From: Schistocephalus solidus
Taxonomy: Eukaryota > Platyhelminthes > Cestoda > Diphyllobothriidea > Diphyllobothriidae
Reading direction: 5' to 3'
DNA length: 64,000 nucleotides
Assembly: GCA_017591395.1 (NCBI GenBank)
Contig: WEDG01004650.1
Span: forward strand, 1 to 64,000
Below are positions 39,101 through 47,347 of the stretch, in pieces (the stretch's first letter is position 1; each line of letters opens with the position of its first letter). The translations under genes were made by a program, and so were the position numbers. Under the pieces are notes generated by a model. That model saw nothing but the letters and a program-made list of their open reading frames with translations. It did no database searches and was not told the DNA's origin.

Positions 39101-42100
39101 CAATGGGCTGACTACGCTATGCGAGTTATCCCGTCAGTTGGAAGTCTTCCACGCCACGGTTTTCAGCGCAAAGATGATGGCTCCAAATGTGTCAGATTGT
39201 TTATAGTAAAGTTATGAGGTAATGGCAATGCGAACGGCAAACTAGTGCCTAGAGCCCAGACAGACATCCGTCACTCACGACGCATCTGCGCATGCGCCTG
39301 TTCGGCCATATGGGCCGCTATGGAAATATTTTGATAAGAAACACAGTTCACACATCCTAACAACAGCTCGTCCTATATTCACAGACGGGCCACGAATGGA
39401 CCCAACCGATCACATGTGTATACACGACGACCGTAAACACCACAGGACACAGCATTAAAGCCACATGCATGCGAAGCAAATTGTCAGAGTCGGTCAAATC
39501 TCACTTGCACGAGATCTGTGCCTGTCGGTGCAGTCTGGCCCTGTGGAGTGGAGGACCAGCACGTAAACACCACGCGATAGACTGCGACTTGCTAATAGAA
39601 GCGAAGGGGCGGTTTCCAGGAAGAAGTCACCAAGAAGGACACACGATCAATGGAACAATAGCTTTATTAGCAATGGAGAAAGATGAAAACAACAAATTAG
39701 CCTTTCTTGATGTCCTCGTCTACAGCAAAGATTGTGGTGGCCTAAACACCAAAGTATTCAGAAAGGCGACAAACACGACGCAAATACTAAGTAACAACAA
39801 CAACCACCCAATGAGCCACAAACACAGTTGCGTAAGGGCACTATACGAGCGTCAGGAGACACACAGCAGTGAACATGAAGACAAGGTTGCCAAATTACAA
39901 TATCTTCGACGGGTGTTTAGAGCGAATGGCTACCCACGCTACTTTGTCAATCAGTGCCTATGCAAACGAGAAGATAGACAAAATGCAACTGGATCCACAT
40001 ATTAGCGAGCTCTACCGTACGTGAAGAATGTCTCGGAAGCCGTCAGCTGCCTTCTCACACCTCTTGGCGTTGGAGTTGCACACAGACCGAAGGCAACCAT
40101 AAGATGTCAGATCATGAGACCAAAAGACCCAATGCCGCGACAAGAAACAGCTTGGGCCGTCGATCGGGTTTGGTGCACTTTTGGACAAAGCGACTATGTC
40201 GGAGAAACTGAAAGACTACTCCGAACGCAAATGGCCGAGCACGCAGCAGCAGAGAGGAGAAACGACGCCAACTCACAAGTCGCATCTCAATCTACGGGAC
40301 CCGGCCACACATTCAAGTTTTATGAGGCCGAAATTTTCGCTAGAGGCGATAAACGCGTGAGCCGCGAACTGCTCGAGATATGATTTTCCGACCCTCAATC
40401 AATCAGCAAACGCAACGACCTACCTGCTCCATATTCGGTATTGAGAGTTGGCCTCGGCAAAGTAGTTAGCAACGCGGGTGGCCACTGCTCCTGATTCTAA
40501 TGTCGGCGAGCTAAATTACCTAAGAGCTCAAACGGATGACGAAATCCAGACGTCAGCAACTCGACTACGGGTCATCACCGAACCACATGCAGACACGTGC
40601 GATGTGCGTGGGAACTAATAATCTTGACAAGCACGCTGGCGCACAACAACGACATGGGAACTGCAAACTGTAACAACTGTCCAGTCAGACAACTATCACA
40701 CCACTTGCAACTATCTGAGATGCACTCGGGAACTGCCAATGTTGATAGGCATCTAGGAGCCTAGCAAACTACATCCTATGAAGGCTGCAAAACCTGGACG
40801 ATCCAATACCCTTAGCTGACTCTGTCTCTGATTATGGATTCGAGTGAAAATCCGAAACGTCAGGCTAATAAAGCTCTTGTTTCAGTGATCGTGTCTCCTT
40901 CTTCGAGACAGCGACTTCTCGTCACGTCGGGTGCCACGCCCAATCTCATCACTAGTCGGTTTGACTTAGAGCATGGGGCTGACACAGAATAGAAATAGAT
41001 AATTACGGTAAAGCAGTGCATTCCTAACCATAATTTATGAGACGCGTTTAAATATATCAATATACGCTATCTGAGTGCGTTGAAAGGTTACCAAATGAGG
41101 AGGGTAACTTGGTTCCTCTCAAGACTGAGGGGAAGGTTGTAATGGATCCTTTTTGGTCTGGCCTTTATGGAACCGCCTGCTTACGCGAGATCGGAGACCC
41201 TCTAAATGTACATGTTAGGGATTAAGTCGCGCGTGGCACGCGTAAGCAGGCTGTTTAGCTTTTTCAATCATTCGACTAACGTGTCCGGTCAATCCTTTTG
41301 GAAAAAAATAGAATTGGCCATTGCCTCAGTGGGGAAGGCTTAGCCATACACATTTTCAAGACTTAAGAAGAGTTGAGCAATTTTACAGCACGAGTCTAGC
41401 ATACATACAAATGGCGCCTGTCGAGCTATCTCGATTGGCCATTTCTTTTCTACAAACAGGACAGATCCACAAACGCCGTCCTTATGTGACTGAACATTCG
41501 CGATTGCAACAGCACATATGCCCGTAACTGAAGTGGTAGTGTGTGACCTAGAAACGTCCGATGACCAACGATCCGGGGTTTTAATATCAGATGTCCGCCT
41601 GGAGTCGATGTATGGATGGCATATAAGGTCGAATAAGTCGTAATTGCAAATTCTAGTTCAATTGTCAGTAACACTTTTCAATGAAGTTGACTGAAACGGT
41701 AGTGAGGTCGGGTCTTTTTTAAACCTGTGTAAGTCTCAAATTGCGTAGTAGCTAAGTCGAGGATAGTAGCAGTAGGGGATCAGGGATCCCCAATACTCCA
41801 TCAGCCAATATGTAATTAATTTACGAGGCCGAAAAGAAGTCTTAAGCGCACTTAATGCAAAAATGGTTCCAACAAAAGTGCGGTAAAAGTTGACAGAAAT
41901 CGGCACGTCATTCTTATAAAAAAGCATCTACTTAATTAACGGATATTCCCTTTTCATTTTTTACGCATGAAAATCTAACATCTTCTTGCTCCCGGAAAAT
42001 GGCAAAATCCTTGCGGACAAGCATTCGATCGAAAAAAATAGGAAGTTTCGAATAACTTGGGATCGAATATGACAAAGGAGCAATCATATTGCGGTGTCCA

Positions 42101-45100
42101 ATAACTACACCAGTTATGTGAATTCTTCGATGGAAACCCTAAACTTTTTGATATACGACTTGTTTAAAATTTATTTCGCGTGCAACGAACACAAAAAAAA
42201 ACAAATTTCGGCAAGTAACGGGAGCAAAGTACTTGAAGTGCACTAAGTTTTGTCATGTTTATATCTGGAACAAACATACTGTTCGAAAACCACTTAAAAA
42301 CATACCAGTTAAGCATAATATTGTTGTTGGAGTTAAGTGAAAATGAATAATTATATTTTCACGTCCCGCATATTACTGACACAGAGGAAAAGGACAATTA
42401 AACTGATCAAGTTCTGTAATAGCAGTCTAAATCTGTCAAAATATCAATTTGCGTAAAGTGTCAGATCTCTTTTTTGGTGACTTAAGGGAAGAGATATGTT
42501 AGTATGCATGAGAAGCAAGTGTAGAATACTCAAAGGATACACATTCAATAGTTTCCTAGATATTAAAATCATCTCATCACTAATGACAACGTGGTACATA
42601 TCAGGGTTTCTTTTAGGTGCATGCTATGCAAACCGAACAGCACTAGTTAGCGATAACCTCGTGTTCGTTTATTTCCTTTAGAACAAAGTCAGATGTAATT
42701 TTTATTTATATCATAAAAGTGCACGCGATGCTGCAAGGATACGTCAGGGTCTCTGTCAAAACAAGTTCTTAACTCTTATAACTTGTGACTGGGCTCCGAA
42801 ATGTGCTGTTATTCAGCCAGACAGCTACTTATGCCTGAATGAAGGCTGGCAGAATTAATAGACCGGATTTATCAACAGACTGAATAATTGACAGTGGTAA
42901 ATCGCTCCAAGATCCTTATACTAGCCGACTTAAGAGTGCAAGTCTGCAGAAAAGTGTGCCAGAAAAATCAATAAGGAAAAGTCTCAGATAAACATTGTCG
43001 TTAAAAAAGCTAGCAAATCGAGCAATCTACCTGGCCAGAGACATCACGAATTCGTTCAACCGTGGAGACGCCCTTGGAGTCTTTAAAGGACAGGATGTCT
43101 CTTGTAATGGTTATTAAATAAGACTCCAGTTCACCCTTGTTCCATTCATCAAACACCTAAAAGAGAGTGGAGTGTAGACAGGATCCGGTTAAACGCCAGT
43201 TTGACCTTCCAATGCATTATTTATAGAAGCAAATTGAACAAAGGGTGGAACAGCGAGACTGGATTGGTGTCAGTACAGAGTGAGCTCCTGGTTCGAAATA
43301 GTTAAATGGAGACTTCTGCGAACTAAAAACTAGTAATTACTCAGATTTCTAGAGAAGGATTTGAAGGCATGAAAAATGGAGCGGATAAAAACTTTAGCAT
43401 TCGTAAGAATTAAAACGATTGTAAAATAAACATGGTGAAGTGTTACTGATTTACCTTCGAGACATCATCCACAGAGAAGCCCAGGTAGCCGCGAAGTAGA
43501 TGGTAGGCTTCAGAGATGAGTTGCATATCACCGTACTCGATGCCATTGTGAACCATTTTTACGAAATGCCCTGCTCCACCACTGCCAGCCTATAAGATAT
43601 CCAAAGCACTGTGAAGGTTGACCTTAGGGCTCCAAAGATGTGAACTTCTATTAAATATGCCCCAAAGAATTGGTAGAGGAGAAAAAAATAGGGTTTAGAA
43701 GTAGTTTTCGAGACGAAAAAGTCAGCAGCAGGCCTAAATGTAGGCGAAAAACTTTCGCGGCTCCTATTTTGCTGGGCCGAATTGTGAGAACATTGAGAAC
43801 AGCGAGCTAGTCAATGGAGCGACTTTCATCATGGGCATTGAATGAATATGCAGACATCTACTAACAAGAACCTCTATAATAGCGCAACCAACAGCTGTTT
43901 CTCAGATACATGTTGTGAACTGCTTGTGTGCTCGGATCATATGGTACCATGTATAAAAATAAATCACGCGTACAGTGGAAAATTTATCGTATTTCAGTTG
44001 ACTGGAATTATGATTAATTCAACATTAAAGGGGTGTAGCACTGTCTACAATCTTTACATTTGATGAACTATGTGTGGCAAGGCAAGAACAAGACTAAGTA
44101 AAGCAATACTATCGGAGGCAGCAAATAGGGCCCGGAGGGGAAAACCCTAAACTCTCAGGTACCCATACGCAACCTCAAACCTGGCCCTGAATGTAAACAG
44201 GTGCTAAATAATAATAAGTAGCTAGGTGGGAGCAAAATTTTCAAAACCAGGTAAGCCAAGATATGCAAAACAGGAATGAAAAAACTGAATCAAACCTACC
44301 CAGTCACAGCATGGTTGACCATCGGGCGCTTTCGCAGCAATCGATTGGAAAATTGTTTTGATTCGGGGCCTGTAAAAAGGAAGAGGATAAAAATAGTATT
44401 TAATTTCTTGGGTCATGCATATTTACCTCGGTGAAAGGAAATACTGAGATAATGAGCCATCAAATCTGCTGGAAGGGCCCGGCGTACAGGTTACAACATG
44501 GAAACGTCTACGTAGAATGTTAGTTCAGCGGTAGCACCTCGTCTTTTATATCAAATCATCACTTCCCTTTTCCTTTACCCACTTAAAATTTTGCCAGTAG
44601 TTCCAAAATACACTGACTTTCCCTTTCGTTGTTCAAATGCAGTAAAAAATCAAATCAACTAAAAACTGTAAAATTGGAGTCAACAGAGACTTGCGATAAG
44701 GATTCGGTTTATATCTTCAGTTTGAAAACTTCGCGCTTAGAAAATGTAGCGCGTGAAGATATTTTCACTAAAAACCCGCTCGCTTAGTAGACATGACGAA
44801 TTAATCAAGCTGGGAAAAACAAATTCGATGTACGCACAAAATCCAGGCATACCTTGTAGACAAACGAGCAAAGTCGCGTAAAAATATTTCGGGAAGTAAC
44901 CCGACATGAAAAAGGCTTGAAACGCCTTTTATTCGTTCCTAAACCAAGGTCATTTATTGATATGGGCCAAGTGAAAATGTAAGATGAATGGACAGGCGTA
45001 AACATAGAAGTTCCCGAGAACTGCTAGTGACAAGTCATGCCAAAGCACTAAACTGTCTTAAAATCAATAAAAAGCAGCACATGGACCTAAACTTCGGGCG

Positions 45101-47347
45101 CAGTCTTGAGATAGTGAAAAGAACCATGCTCAATGGTATGGTCGCACCGGATTTAGTATATCCGATATGACTTGTGTGAGATTAATGTGCTTAACAGGAC
45201 GCTATAAACGCTTAAAAGAACATGGGATGGGCGACTAATGTTGAACCAGTAGGGTTGACGGTGGCAACGTCAGTAAAGCCTGAGGCAAAAGATAGCGATC
45301 CGCATGAACTCGTGTACTCGCAAACTCAGCGTCTGCGTCAAGGTGCAACTGCATTAGTTTGCATTTGTTCCCCATTAAAAATAAAAAAACTTAACAGCAC
45401 AGACATGAAATCTGTAGACAAAGTCATTTTTGTAGTAGATTTTTTCGAAGGATTTAGGTAAGTGTAATGAGCAAAATATTATGGCTATGGGAAGGCCCCG
45501 CATGTGAGCCATGTGATAGAATCATAAAGCAAACGAAGAAGTTCAGATGAAAGACCGGAATAGTTTGTGAAAGCGACGTCAAGACCTCTGGGCATACAAA
45601 CCGGGGTTAAAATTGTTCGAATACAAAAAAGCTGTTTGTTCAAAAAGGGAGCTAATAAGAGATATTTAGTGTTAAATTACTTTTGTACATCCCCCGAAGC
45701 AGGAGCACACAGTGGGTCACAAAGTAAAAGAACAGGAATTGTTTTACAACAAGGACTAAGAAGCATGCTTCATTGTGAAGATATTCCTTTTTACTTTATC
45801 TACCTACTAACGGTGATGTGCATGCAAATAAGACAAAACTTTGATTGTTGAACCTGCCGAAAAGGAACAGATACATATATATATATATATATGTACTCTT
45901 TCTTCGATGACGCAAATTCGAAACAGGTAAAATGATTGTTCAATCTCGAACATATCGGCATTCAGAAGGAGGCGACGTGAGAGTCAAGAACAAATATCGC
46001 AATAAATAGACCTCTTAGCAGATACATTCCATGAGTAAAATCATAATAGGCAATGAACAAACACCGTTCCGGTCACAATATACTTGTTTATGGAAAAAGA
46101 AACGGGGAACATGACGGCCTTGGTTACTTAACGAACTATATTCAAATATCACGAAGAAAGAGCAGGAGAAAAAGTGACATTACCAGGCCTTGGGATTTCC
46201 ACCGGGCATTAGGCTGGGGCCATAACGCGCGCCTTCTTCTCCACCACTGACCCCAGAGCCGACGTAAAGTAAGCCCTTCTCTTCCAAATACTTACATCGG
46301 CGCTCTGTGTCAGTGAACTCGGAGTTGCCACCATCAATCAAGGTATCTCCTTGCTCCAATAAGGGCAGCTATTTTCAAATCGATAAGTTATAACGAATTA
46401 ATACACAGAATTGACTAACTTAAAGAGGTTGTAAATGCAAAATTTATGGTTTTTAAGATAACAAATTGGTTTCTGAAAGAATGATACGGGCATATATAGC
46501 ATCGAAACGAAACTCTGGGCTGAATCCCAGGTAATTTTGACCCTGAGTCTATTTAGATTAATGTTCTGCGTACTCCATGATATAAATTAACCAGCGACGT
46601 GCATTAGCGTCCATCAGAATAAGGTAATCTGCTTTTGGGAATGTTTGAGCAGTCGAACTTTTCCTAAGATGCACTAACACATATAAGAATTAGACAGGAT
46701 TCGCAGTTTGCGCAATTTTAGTTAGGGAACTGTATTATCAACAGTTATGTACTTCTTAAGTGAGACGATATTTTAATGAAAGATAACTATATTTTATGAC
46801 AAATTAAGTAAAGTGTTAAAATTGTTATCATAGGGAATCGTCTAAAAGGAAGAAAAATCGAGTAACTTAGGCTTGTAGATCAGACAAGGTGAAACTGCGA
46901 ATGAGCGCCGTAAAAAACCAAGTTTACCAAGATTTCAATGAAGTCGTCGACGGGCTTCCCAGCTTTTACGAGAAGCATAATGACACGTGGTTTCGCCAAA
47001 CAGGAAACAAAATCACCGACAGTTTTCGCACCGAACAAATTTTCTCGAGCTTTTTCTTTTGCCAAGAAATCGTCGACTTTGGATATTGTCCGATTAAAAA
47101 CACACACCTTAGGGAGTGAAAAAAAAAACAATACGACCTACTTTGAAGCCATGGTCCAGCATATTTAAAACGAGGTTTTGGCCCATTACGGCCAAACCTA
47201 TCAATCCAATATCAGCATTTCTATAAAGAAAGGTAATTGGGTGAGCGAGGCAAGGAAATTGGCGGTGAAGCAGTAGGATGCCACTTACGATTCCAAAGTA
47301 AAGCGTAGGAGCCTCAACATGTTATCAAAATTCAAAAGAAGAAGCAT
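17975..47347 (-). CDS. PGD: 6-phosphogluconate dehydrogenase, decarboxylating (12 exons found, one segment not found)
   Basis: PGD oxidises and decarboxylates 6-phosphogluconate to ribulose 5-phosphate, making NADPH, in the cytosolic pentose phosphate pathway. Exons run from 47347 down to 17975, all with GT..AG borders and matching phases. Visible features are the NADP-binding start [16 protein letters not shown], then [13 protein letters not shown], the substrate loops [26 protein letters not shown] and MPGG, the catalytic block [17 protein letters not shown] (Lys, His and Asn of the active site), [36 protein letters not shown], and the C-terminal [21 protein letters not shown]. The exons seen total 466 residues; the animal enzyme is about 480-485. 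The block holding FYDGYR and GIPMP in relatives, about 40 residues, is missing between exons 11 and 12. Introns range from 34 bp to about 13 kb and carry most of the window's transposons. Two in-frame start codons exist (47347 and 47320). Confidence 0.95.
18241..18523. mobile_element. Two Penelope-like element 3' ends, head to head
   Basis: Bases 18241-18400 (minus) and 18405-18523 (plus) are imperfect inverted copies of one sequence. Each reads outward through 'gtatctgatactgt', 'aatccgaaa.ttcag.cgaataa', 'gctcttgt' and finally 'cgcatctacttcttctca'. The same end follows the GIY-YIG frame of the element at 39660-40915 ('ccgaaacgtcaggctaataa'). The 'ataggatgcagtcgctatgc' block at 18370-18390 also occurs in the element at 24540-25300. 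No coding part remains. Confidence 0.7.
18930..19880 (+). pseudogene. CR1-like LINE with RT core deleted
   Basis: The first part (to about 19270) reads [20 protein letters not shown], the endonuclease-RT linker of CR1-type elements. The sequence then skips the whole RT palm and resumes at about 19290 with [46 protein letters not shown] and [16 protein letters not shown], the C-terminal region (compare 55545-56153). It is open for 183 codons at 19297-19848 but lacks catalytic motifs. It lies in the PGD interval where one exon is missing. Confidence 0.8.
19885..21879. other. PGD intron region; expected exon not recognised
   Basis: This interval and 18524-18929 should contain the missing PGD segment. 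I searched by eye on the minus strand for the FYDGYR and GIP.P coding patterns and found none. A stretch at 21275-21760 is open on both strands (plus 68 and 89 codons, minus 121 codons) but resembles nothing I know. Confidence 0.4.
21880..21979 (-). CDS. PGD: PGD exon 11
   Basis: Reads [20 protein letters not shown], then [12 protein letters not shown]. The first base completes a Ser codon from exon 10. Acceptor CGTTTAG, donor GTGAGT, phase 0. The next expected residues (W-R..V, GIP.P, FYDGYR) were not found downstream. Confidence 0.95.
21980..24539. other. PGD introns, no other gene recognised
   Basis: Apart from PGD exon 10 this is intronic. The section 22200-22400 is GC-rich and open on both strands, and 23330-23600 is GC-rich with the look of a worn repeat. 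Neither matches a family that I can name. A ten-G run lies at about 23200-23209. Confidence 0.4.
23061..23194 (-). CDS. PGD: PGD exon 10
   Basis: Encodes [20 protein letters not shown], then [20 protein letters not shown], the long helix pair at the dimer core. Acceptor CCCACTAG follows a C-rich tract (a run of ten G on the plus strand). Donor GTATGC, phase 2. Confidence 0.95.
24540..25300 (-). mobile_element. Penelope-like element, GIY-YIG half and 3' end, antisense
   Basis: Reading down from 25296: [20 protein letters not shown], then [16 protein letters not shown] (the Y-V-G-E-T core of the GIY-YIG endonuclease fused to Penelope-like RTs), then, after frame changes, [21 protein letters not shown] non-coding end follows with 'gtagcatagcgactgcat' and 'aatccgaaacgtcaagtgaa', finishing near 24540. 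The adjoining RT half at 25322 is in the opposite orientation. Confidence 0.8.
25322..25690 (+). mobile_element. Penelope-like element, RT C-terminal part, sense
   Basis: The plus-strand reading has [20 protein letters not shown], then [10 protein letters not shown] and a frame-shifted continuation. It corresponds to residues [20 protein letters not shown] in the element at 39660-40915. The region near 25615-25650 ('ctcggaggccgtcagccgca') matches the junction between RT and GIY-YIG there. It meets its own 3' half head to head, the layout left by an inversion or by two elements joined. Confidence 0.75.
25691..27519. other. PGD intron, no gene recognised
   Basis: Contains a short stretch at 26090-26180 that resembles 31205-31305 ('ccagtc.cccttgtcttt.t.gg'), probably a shared repeat tail. 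Around 27300-27360 several degenerate CCTAAC units occur. No coding signal is recognised. Confidence 0.4.
27520..28275 (+). mobile_element. Penelope-like element GIY-YIG fragment flanked by inverted ends
   Basis: Bases 27690-28080 read [20 protein letters not shown], then [31 protein letters not shown] and, after a frameshift, [20 protein letters not shown], then [20 protein letters not shown]. These are the linker and GIY-YIG endonuclease of a Penelope-like element, here with Y-I-G-Q-T and a conserved E-H-K. A subfamily different from the Y-V-G-E-T copies is likely. The non-coding end at 28128-28272 recurs inverted at 27526-27680 ('gagtaaagaagaa', 'gtcgagcaccgga', 'ttcgaactcgtg'). Confidence 0.8.
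28638..28783 (-). CDS. PGD: PGD exon 9
   Basis: Reads [20 protein letters not shown], then a variable Pro/Thr/Ser stretch, then [11 protein letters not shown]. The Arg of FAR.LSS is a substrate-phosphate ligand in known enzymes. Acceptor AATCACAG, donor GTAATC. Confidence 0.95.
28784..29988. other. PGD intron 8, no other feature
   Basis: No recognisable gene or repeat; short frames only. Confidence 0.4.
29989..30052 (-). CDS. PGD: PGD exon 8
   Basis: A small exon encoding [20 protein letters not shown] and the following Ile. It carries the conserved K-G-T-G-K-W motif whose lysine binds the substrate phosphate. Relatives read SALEYGVP where this copy has CGLERGCP. Acceptor ATTTTAG, donor GTATGT, ending one base into a codon. 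Confidence 0.95.
30053..30769. other. Start of the 13-kb PGD intron 7 (3' side)
   Basis: AT-rich, with T-rich runs around 30645-30670. No coding signal is recognised. Confidence 0.4.
30770..31160 (+). repeat. SINE-like repeat copy 3
   Basis: One of the two fullest copies. It begins 'cgacggttcgatcgtcg', then 'gatccaccgtacgctccaca', 'aaggatggtgcagggacggt', 'gactggggctgcc', 'gagtgccataaaggccacat', 'aatccgccagtcagccacta' and 'acacacactgggctgacca'. GC-rich against an AT-rich intron. Frames inside it are by-products of composition. Confidence 0.8.
31200..31305 (+). repeat. Short repeat shared with 26090-26180
   Basis: The segment 'ccagtctcccttgtcttt' followed by 't.ggtcacgt' resembles 26148-26170. 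It sits just after SINE-like copy 3 and just before a TA microsatellite, so it may be the tail of a transposon. Confidence 0.4.
31308..31333. repeat. TA microsatellite
   Basis: About 13 perfect TA units. Confidence 0.95.
31335..33141. other. PGD intron 7, no gene recognised
   Basis: No coding signal is recognised. A small perfect hairpin (acacttgtc / gacaagtgt) lies at about 32168-32197; its role, if any, is unknown. Confidence 0.4.
33142..33192. repeat. TA microsatellite
   Basis: About 25 perfect AT units, the longest simple repeat in the window. The minus-strand frame reading Tyr-Ile repeats here is an artefact of it. Confidence 0.95.
33596..34512. mobile_element. 917-bp fold-back element with ~345-bp inverted repeats and TA flanks
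   Basis: The left arm from 33596 (CAGTAGATTCCCTATCTCAT) and the right arm, read inward from 34512 (CGGTAGATGCCCTACCTCAT), match for roughly 345 bp at what looks like about 85 percent. Conserved blocks include 'agatatttcggcct', 'gtttctttctgacc', 'acttaagtagtttgcat' and 'atgcacaaaaatattctttc'. TA dinucleotides flank both ends, and the ends start CAGT or CGGT, as in Tc1/mariner-type elements. The about 230-bp centre has no transposase. A non-autonomous DNA transposon is the best reading. Confidence 0.8.
34515..35479. other. PGD intron 7, no feature recognised
   Basis: No coding or repeat signal that I can name. The endonuclease part of the RTE-like element just downstream may extend into it in unreadable form. 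Confidence 0.35.
35480..36110 (+). pseudogene. RTE-like LINE, endonuclease-RT linker and RT start
   Basis: Readable pieces in shifting frames are [20 protein letters not shown], then [34 protein letters not shown] and [20 protein letters not shown]. These match the linker (AEKNRLH, FR.VLNRPSTIS) and the first RT block (GKAPG.D.IPAEIYKHGG) of RTE-type LINEs. The expected G of KAPG is changed and several stops are present. The rest of the RT resumes at 37785. Confidence 0.8.
36300..36575 (+). repeat. SINE-like repeat copy 4 (degenerate)
   Basis: Begins with a small local triplication of 'gatagacaggt.ctgcat' (36290-36365), then 'ctaacgcaccct', 'agcccatgaaggccacgtta' and 'ggcccgtcagctggcaacct', matching the latter half of copies 2, 3 and 5. 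It lies inside the gap that splits the RTE-like LINE. Confidence 0.6.
36576..37784. other. Insert between RTE-like LINE halves, no gene recognised
   Basis: An 80-codon plus-strand frame (37005-37247) is present without recognisable features. The interval, together with SINE-like copy 4, separates two collinear parts of the RTE-like LINE, so it is inserted or replacement sequence. Confidence 0.4.
37785..38760 (+). pseudogene. RTE-like LINE, RT catalytic part to 3' end
   Basis: Readable pieces are [20 protein letters not shown] (RT motif A region; relatives have FVDLTKAFDTVNRE), then [11 protein letters not shown] (relatives: APTLFSLMFSAML) and [14 protein letters not shown] shifted frame reads [20 protein letters not shown] where relatives have LLFADDCAL, so the catalytic Asp pair is lost. 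Farther on, [24 protein letters not shown] and [10 protein letters not shown] match the C-terminal Thr-rich stretch and zinc-finger start. It ends directly against SINE-like copy 5. Confidence 0.8.
38765..39160 (+). repeat. SINE-like repeat copy 5 (fullest)
   Basis: Carries all blocks: 'gactgttcgaccgccctatc', 'gatgaggtccactgtgtgcc', 'aaggtggcgcatggacggcg', 'acttgcgcgtgaattcaatt', 'gcgtgtgtgacacctggttc', 'gagtgctatagcggccccat', 'acacgcaatgggctgactac' and 'cccgtcagttggaag'. The segment GGTTCAAATCC near 38998 fits a pol III B box, but no clear A box pairs with it. That makes a tRNA-derived SINE possible, not shown. Confidence 0.8.
39161..39659. other. PGD intron 7, between SINE-like copy 5 and the Penelope-like element
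   Basis: Two similar segments ('cgtaaacaccac.') near 39432 and 39560 hint at a local duplication. The upstream part of the frame starting at 39469 may belong to the element, but only residues after about 39660 match the family. Confidence 0.4.
39660..40915 (+). mobile_element. Penelope-like element, RT C-terminus + GIY-YIG + 3' end
   Basis: An open frame 39469-40005 holds [20 protein letters not shown], then [20 protein letters not shown] and [20 protein letters not shown], the thumb-side part of Penelope-like RTs. A second frame, 40021-40383, reads [20 protein letters not shown], then [20 protein letters not shown] (GIY-YIG endonuclease core at about 40192-40209) and [18 protein letters not shown]. 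The usual GVVYxIxC segment is degraded to WAVDRVWC. The 3' untranslated part runs to 'ccgaaacgtcaggctaataa' and 'agctcttgtttcagtgatcg' (to about 40915). RT catalytic motifs are absent (5' truncated), so it cannot move by itself. Confidence 0.85.
40916..43030. other. PGD intron 7, 5' side
   Basis: No gene recognised; AT-rich. It contains the 13-bp inverted repeat listed separately. Confidence 0.4.
41175..41251. repeat. 13-bp perfect inverted repeat
   Basis: GCCTGCTTACGCG at 41175-41187 and its exact reverse complement at 41239-41251, with a 51-bp spacer. Similarity does not extend outward. It could be a small fold-back element remnant. Confidence 0.7.
43031..43156 (-). CDS. PGD: PGD exon 7
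   Basis: Forty-two codons, [20 protein letters not shown] through [10 protein letters not shown], matching the F..WN...L.S.L..IT..IL helix region of the family. Acceptor CTTTTAG, donor GTAGAT. The following intron is about 13 kb. Confidence 0.95.
43455..43589 (-). CDS. PGD: PGD exon 6 (catalytic Lys block)
   Basis: Forty-five codons beginning [20 protein letters not shown], with the catalytic Lys, the His-Asn pair and the Glu of 6PGD enzymes, then [14 protein letters not shown]. Acceptor CTTATAG, donor GTAAAT. All key residues are intact. Confidence 0.95.
44300..44369 (-). CDS. PGD: PGD exon 5
   Basis: Encodes [20 protein letters not shown] and CDW, completing the split Trp at its first base. 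Acceptor TTTTTACAG, donor GTAGGT. Relatives read HIKTIFQ.IAAK....PCCDWV here. Confidence 0.95.
44370..46183. other. PGD intron 4
   Basis: No other gene recognised. Plus-strand frames up to 94 codons (45567-45851) lack features. A TA microsatellite lies at 45874-45893. Confidence 0.4.
45874..45893. repeat. TA microsatellite
   Basis: About ten alternating CATA/TATA units. Confidence 0.9.
46184..46368 (-). CDS. PGD: PGD exon 4
   Basis: Reads [18 protein letters not shown], then [16 protein letters not shown] and [11 protein letters not shown]. It holds the Ser-Gly-Gly substrate-binding signature. It ends in the middle of a Trp codon (TG|G) at donor GTAATG; the acceptor is GAAAATAG. Confidence 0.95.
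46928..47107 (-). CDS. PGD: PGD exon 3
   Basis: Sixty codons from [15 protein letters not shown] to PVDDFIEIL, phase 0 at both ends. It includes the FNRT motif after the second strand, which helps choose NADP over NAD, and MLLVKAG. Acceptor CTCCCTAAG, donor GTAAAC. Confidence 0.95.
47142..47220 (-). CDS. PGD: PGD exon 2
   Basis: Encodes [15 protein letters not shown] and [10 protein letters not shown], the first strand and glycine-rich turn of the NADP fold. Acceptor TTTATAG, donor GTAGGT. It is separated from exon 1 by 68 bp and from exon 3 by only 34 bp. Confidence 0.95.
47289..47347 (-). CDS. PGD: PGD exon 1 (start)
   Basis: The ATG at 47347-47345 has an in-frame TGA two codons upstream. 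A second in-frame ATG lies at 47320-47318. The exon ends GAATC before donor GTAAGT, phase 2, giving Ser with the first base of exon 2. From the first ATG it reads MLLLLNFDN before [10 protein letters not shown]. Family members begin only a few residues before the nucleotide-binding fold, so the second ATG is nearer the usual length. The exon call rests on donor and phase fit rather than on conserved residues. Confidence 0.6.

Noticed and set aside
46889..47168. Plus-strand frames over PGD exon 3
   Set aside because: They are antisense shadows of the exon, whose minus-strand reading matches 6PGD throughout.
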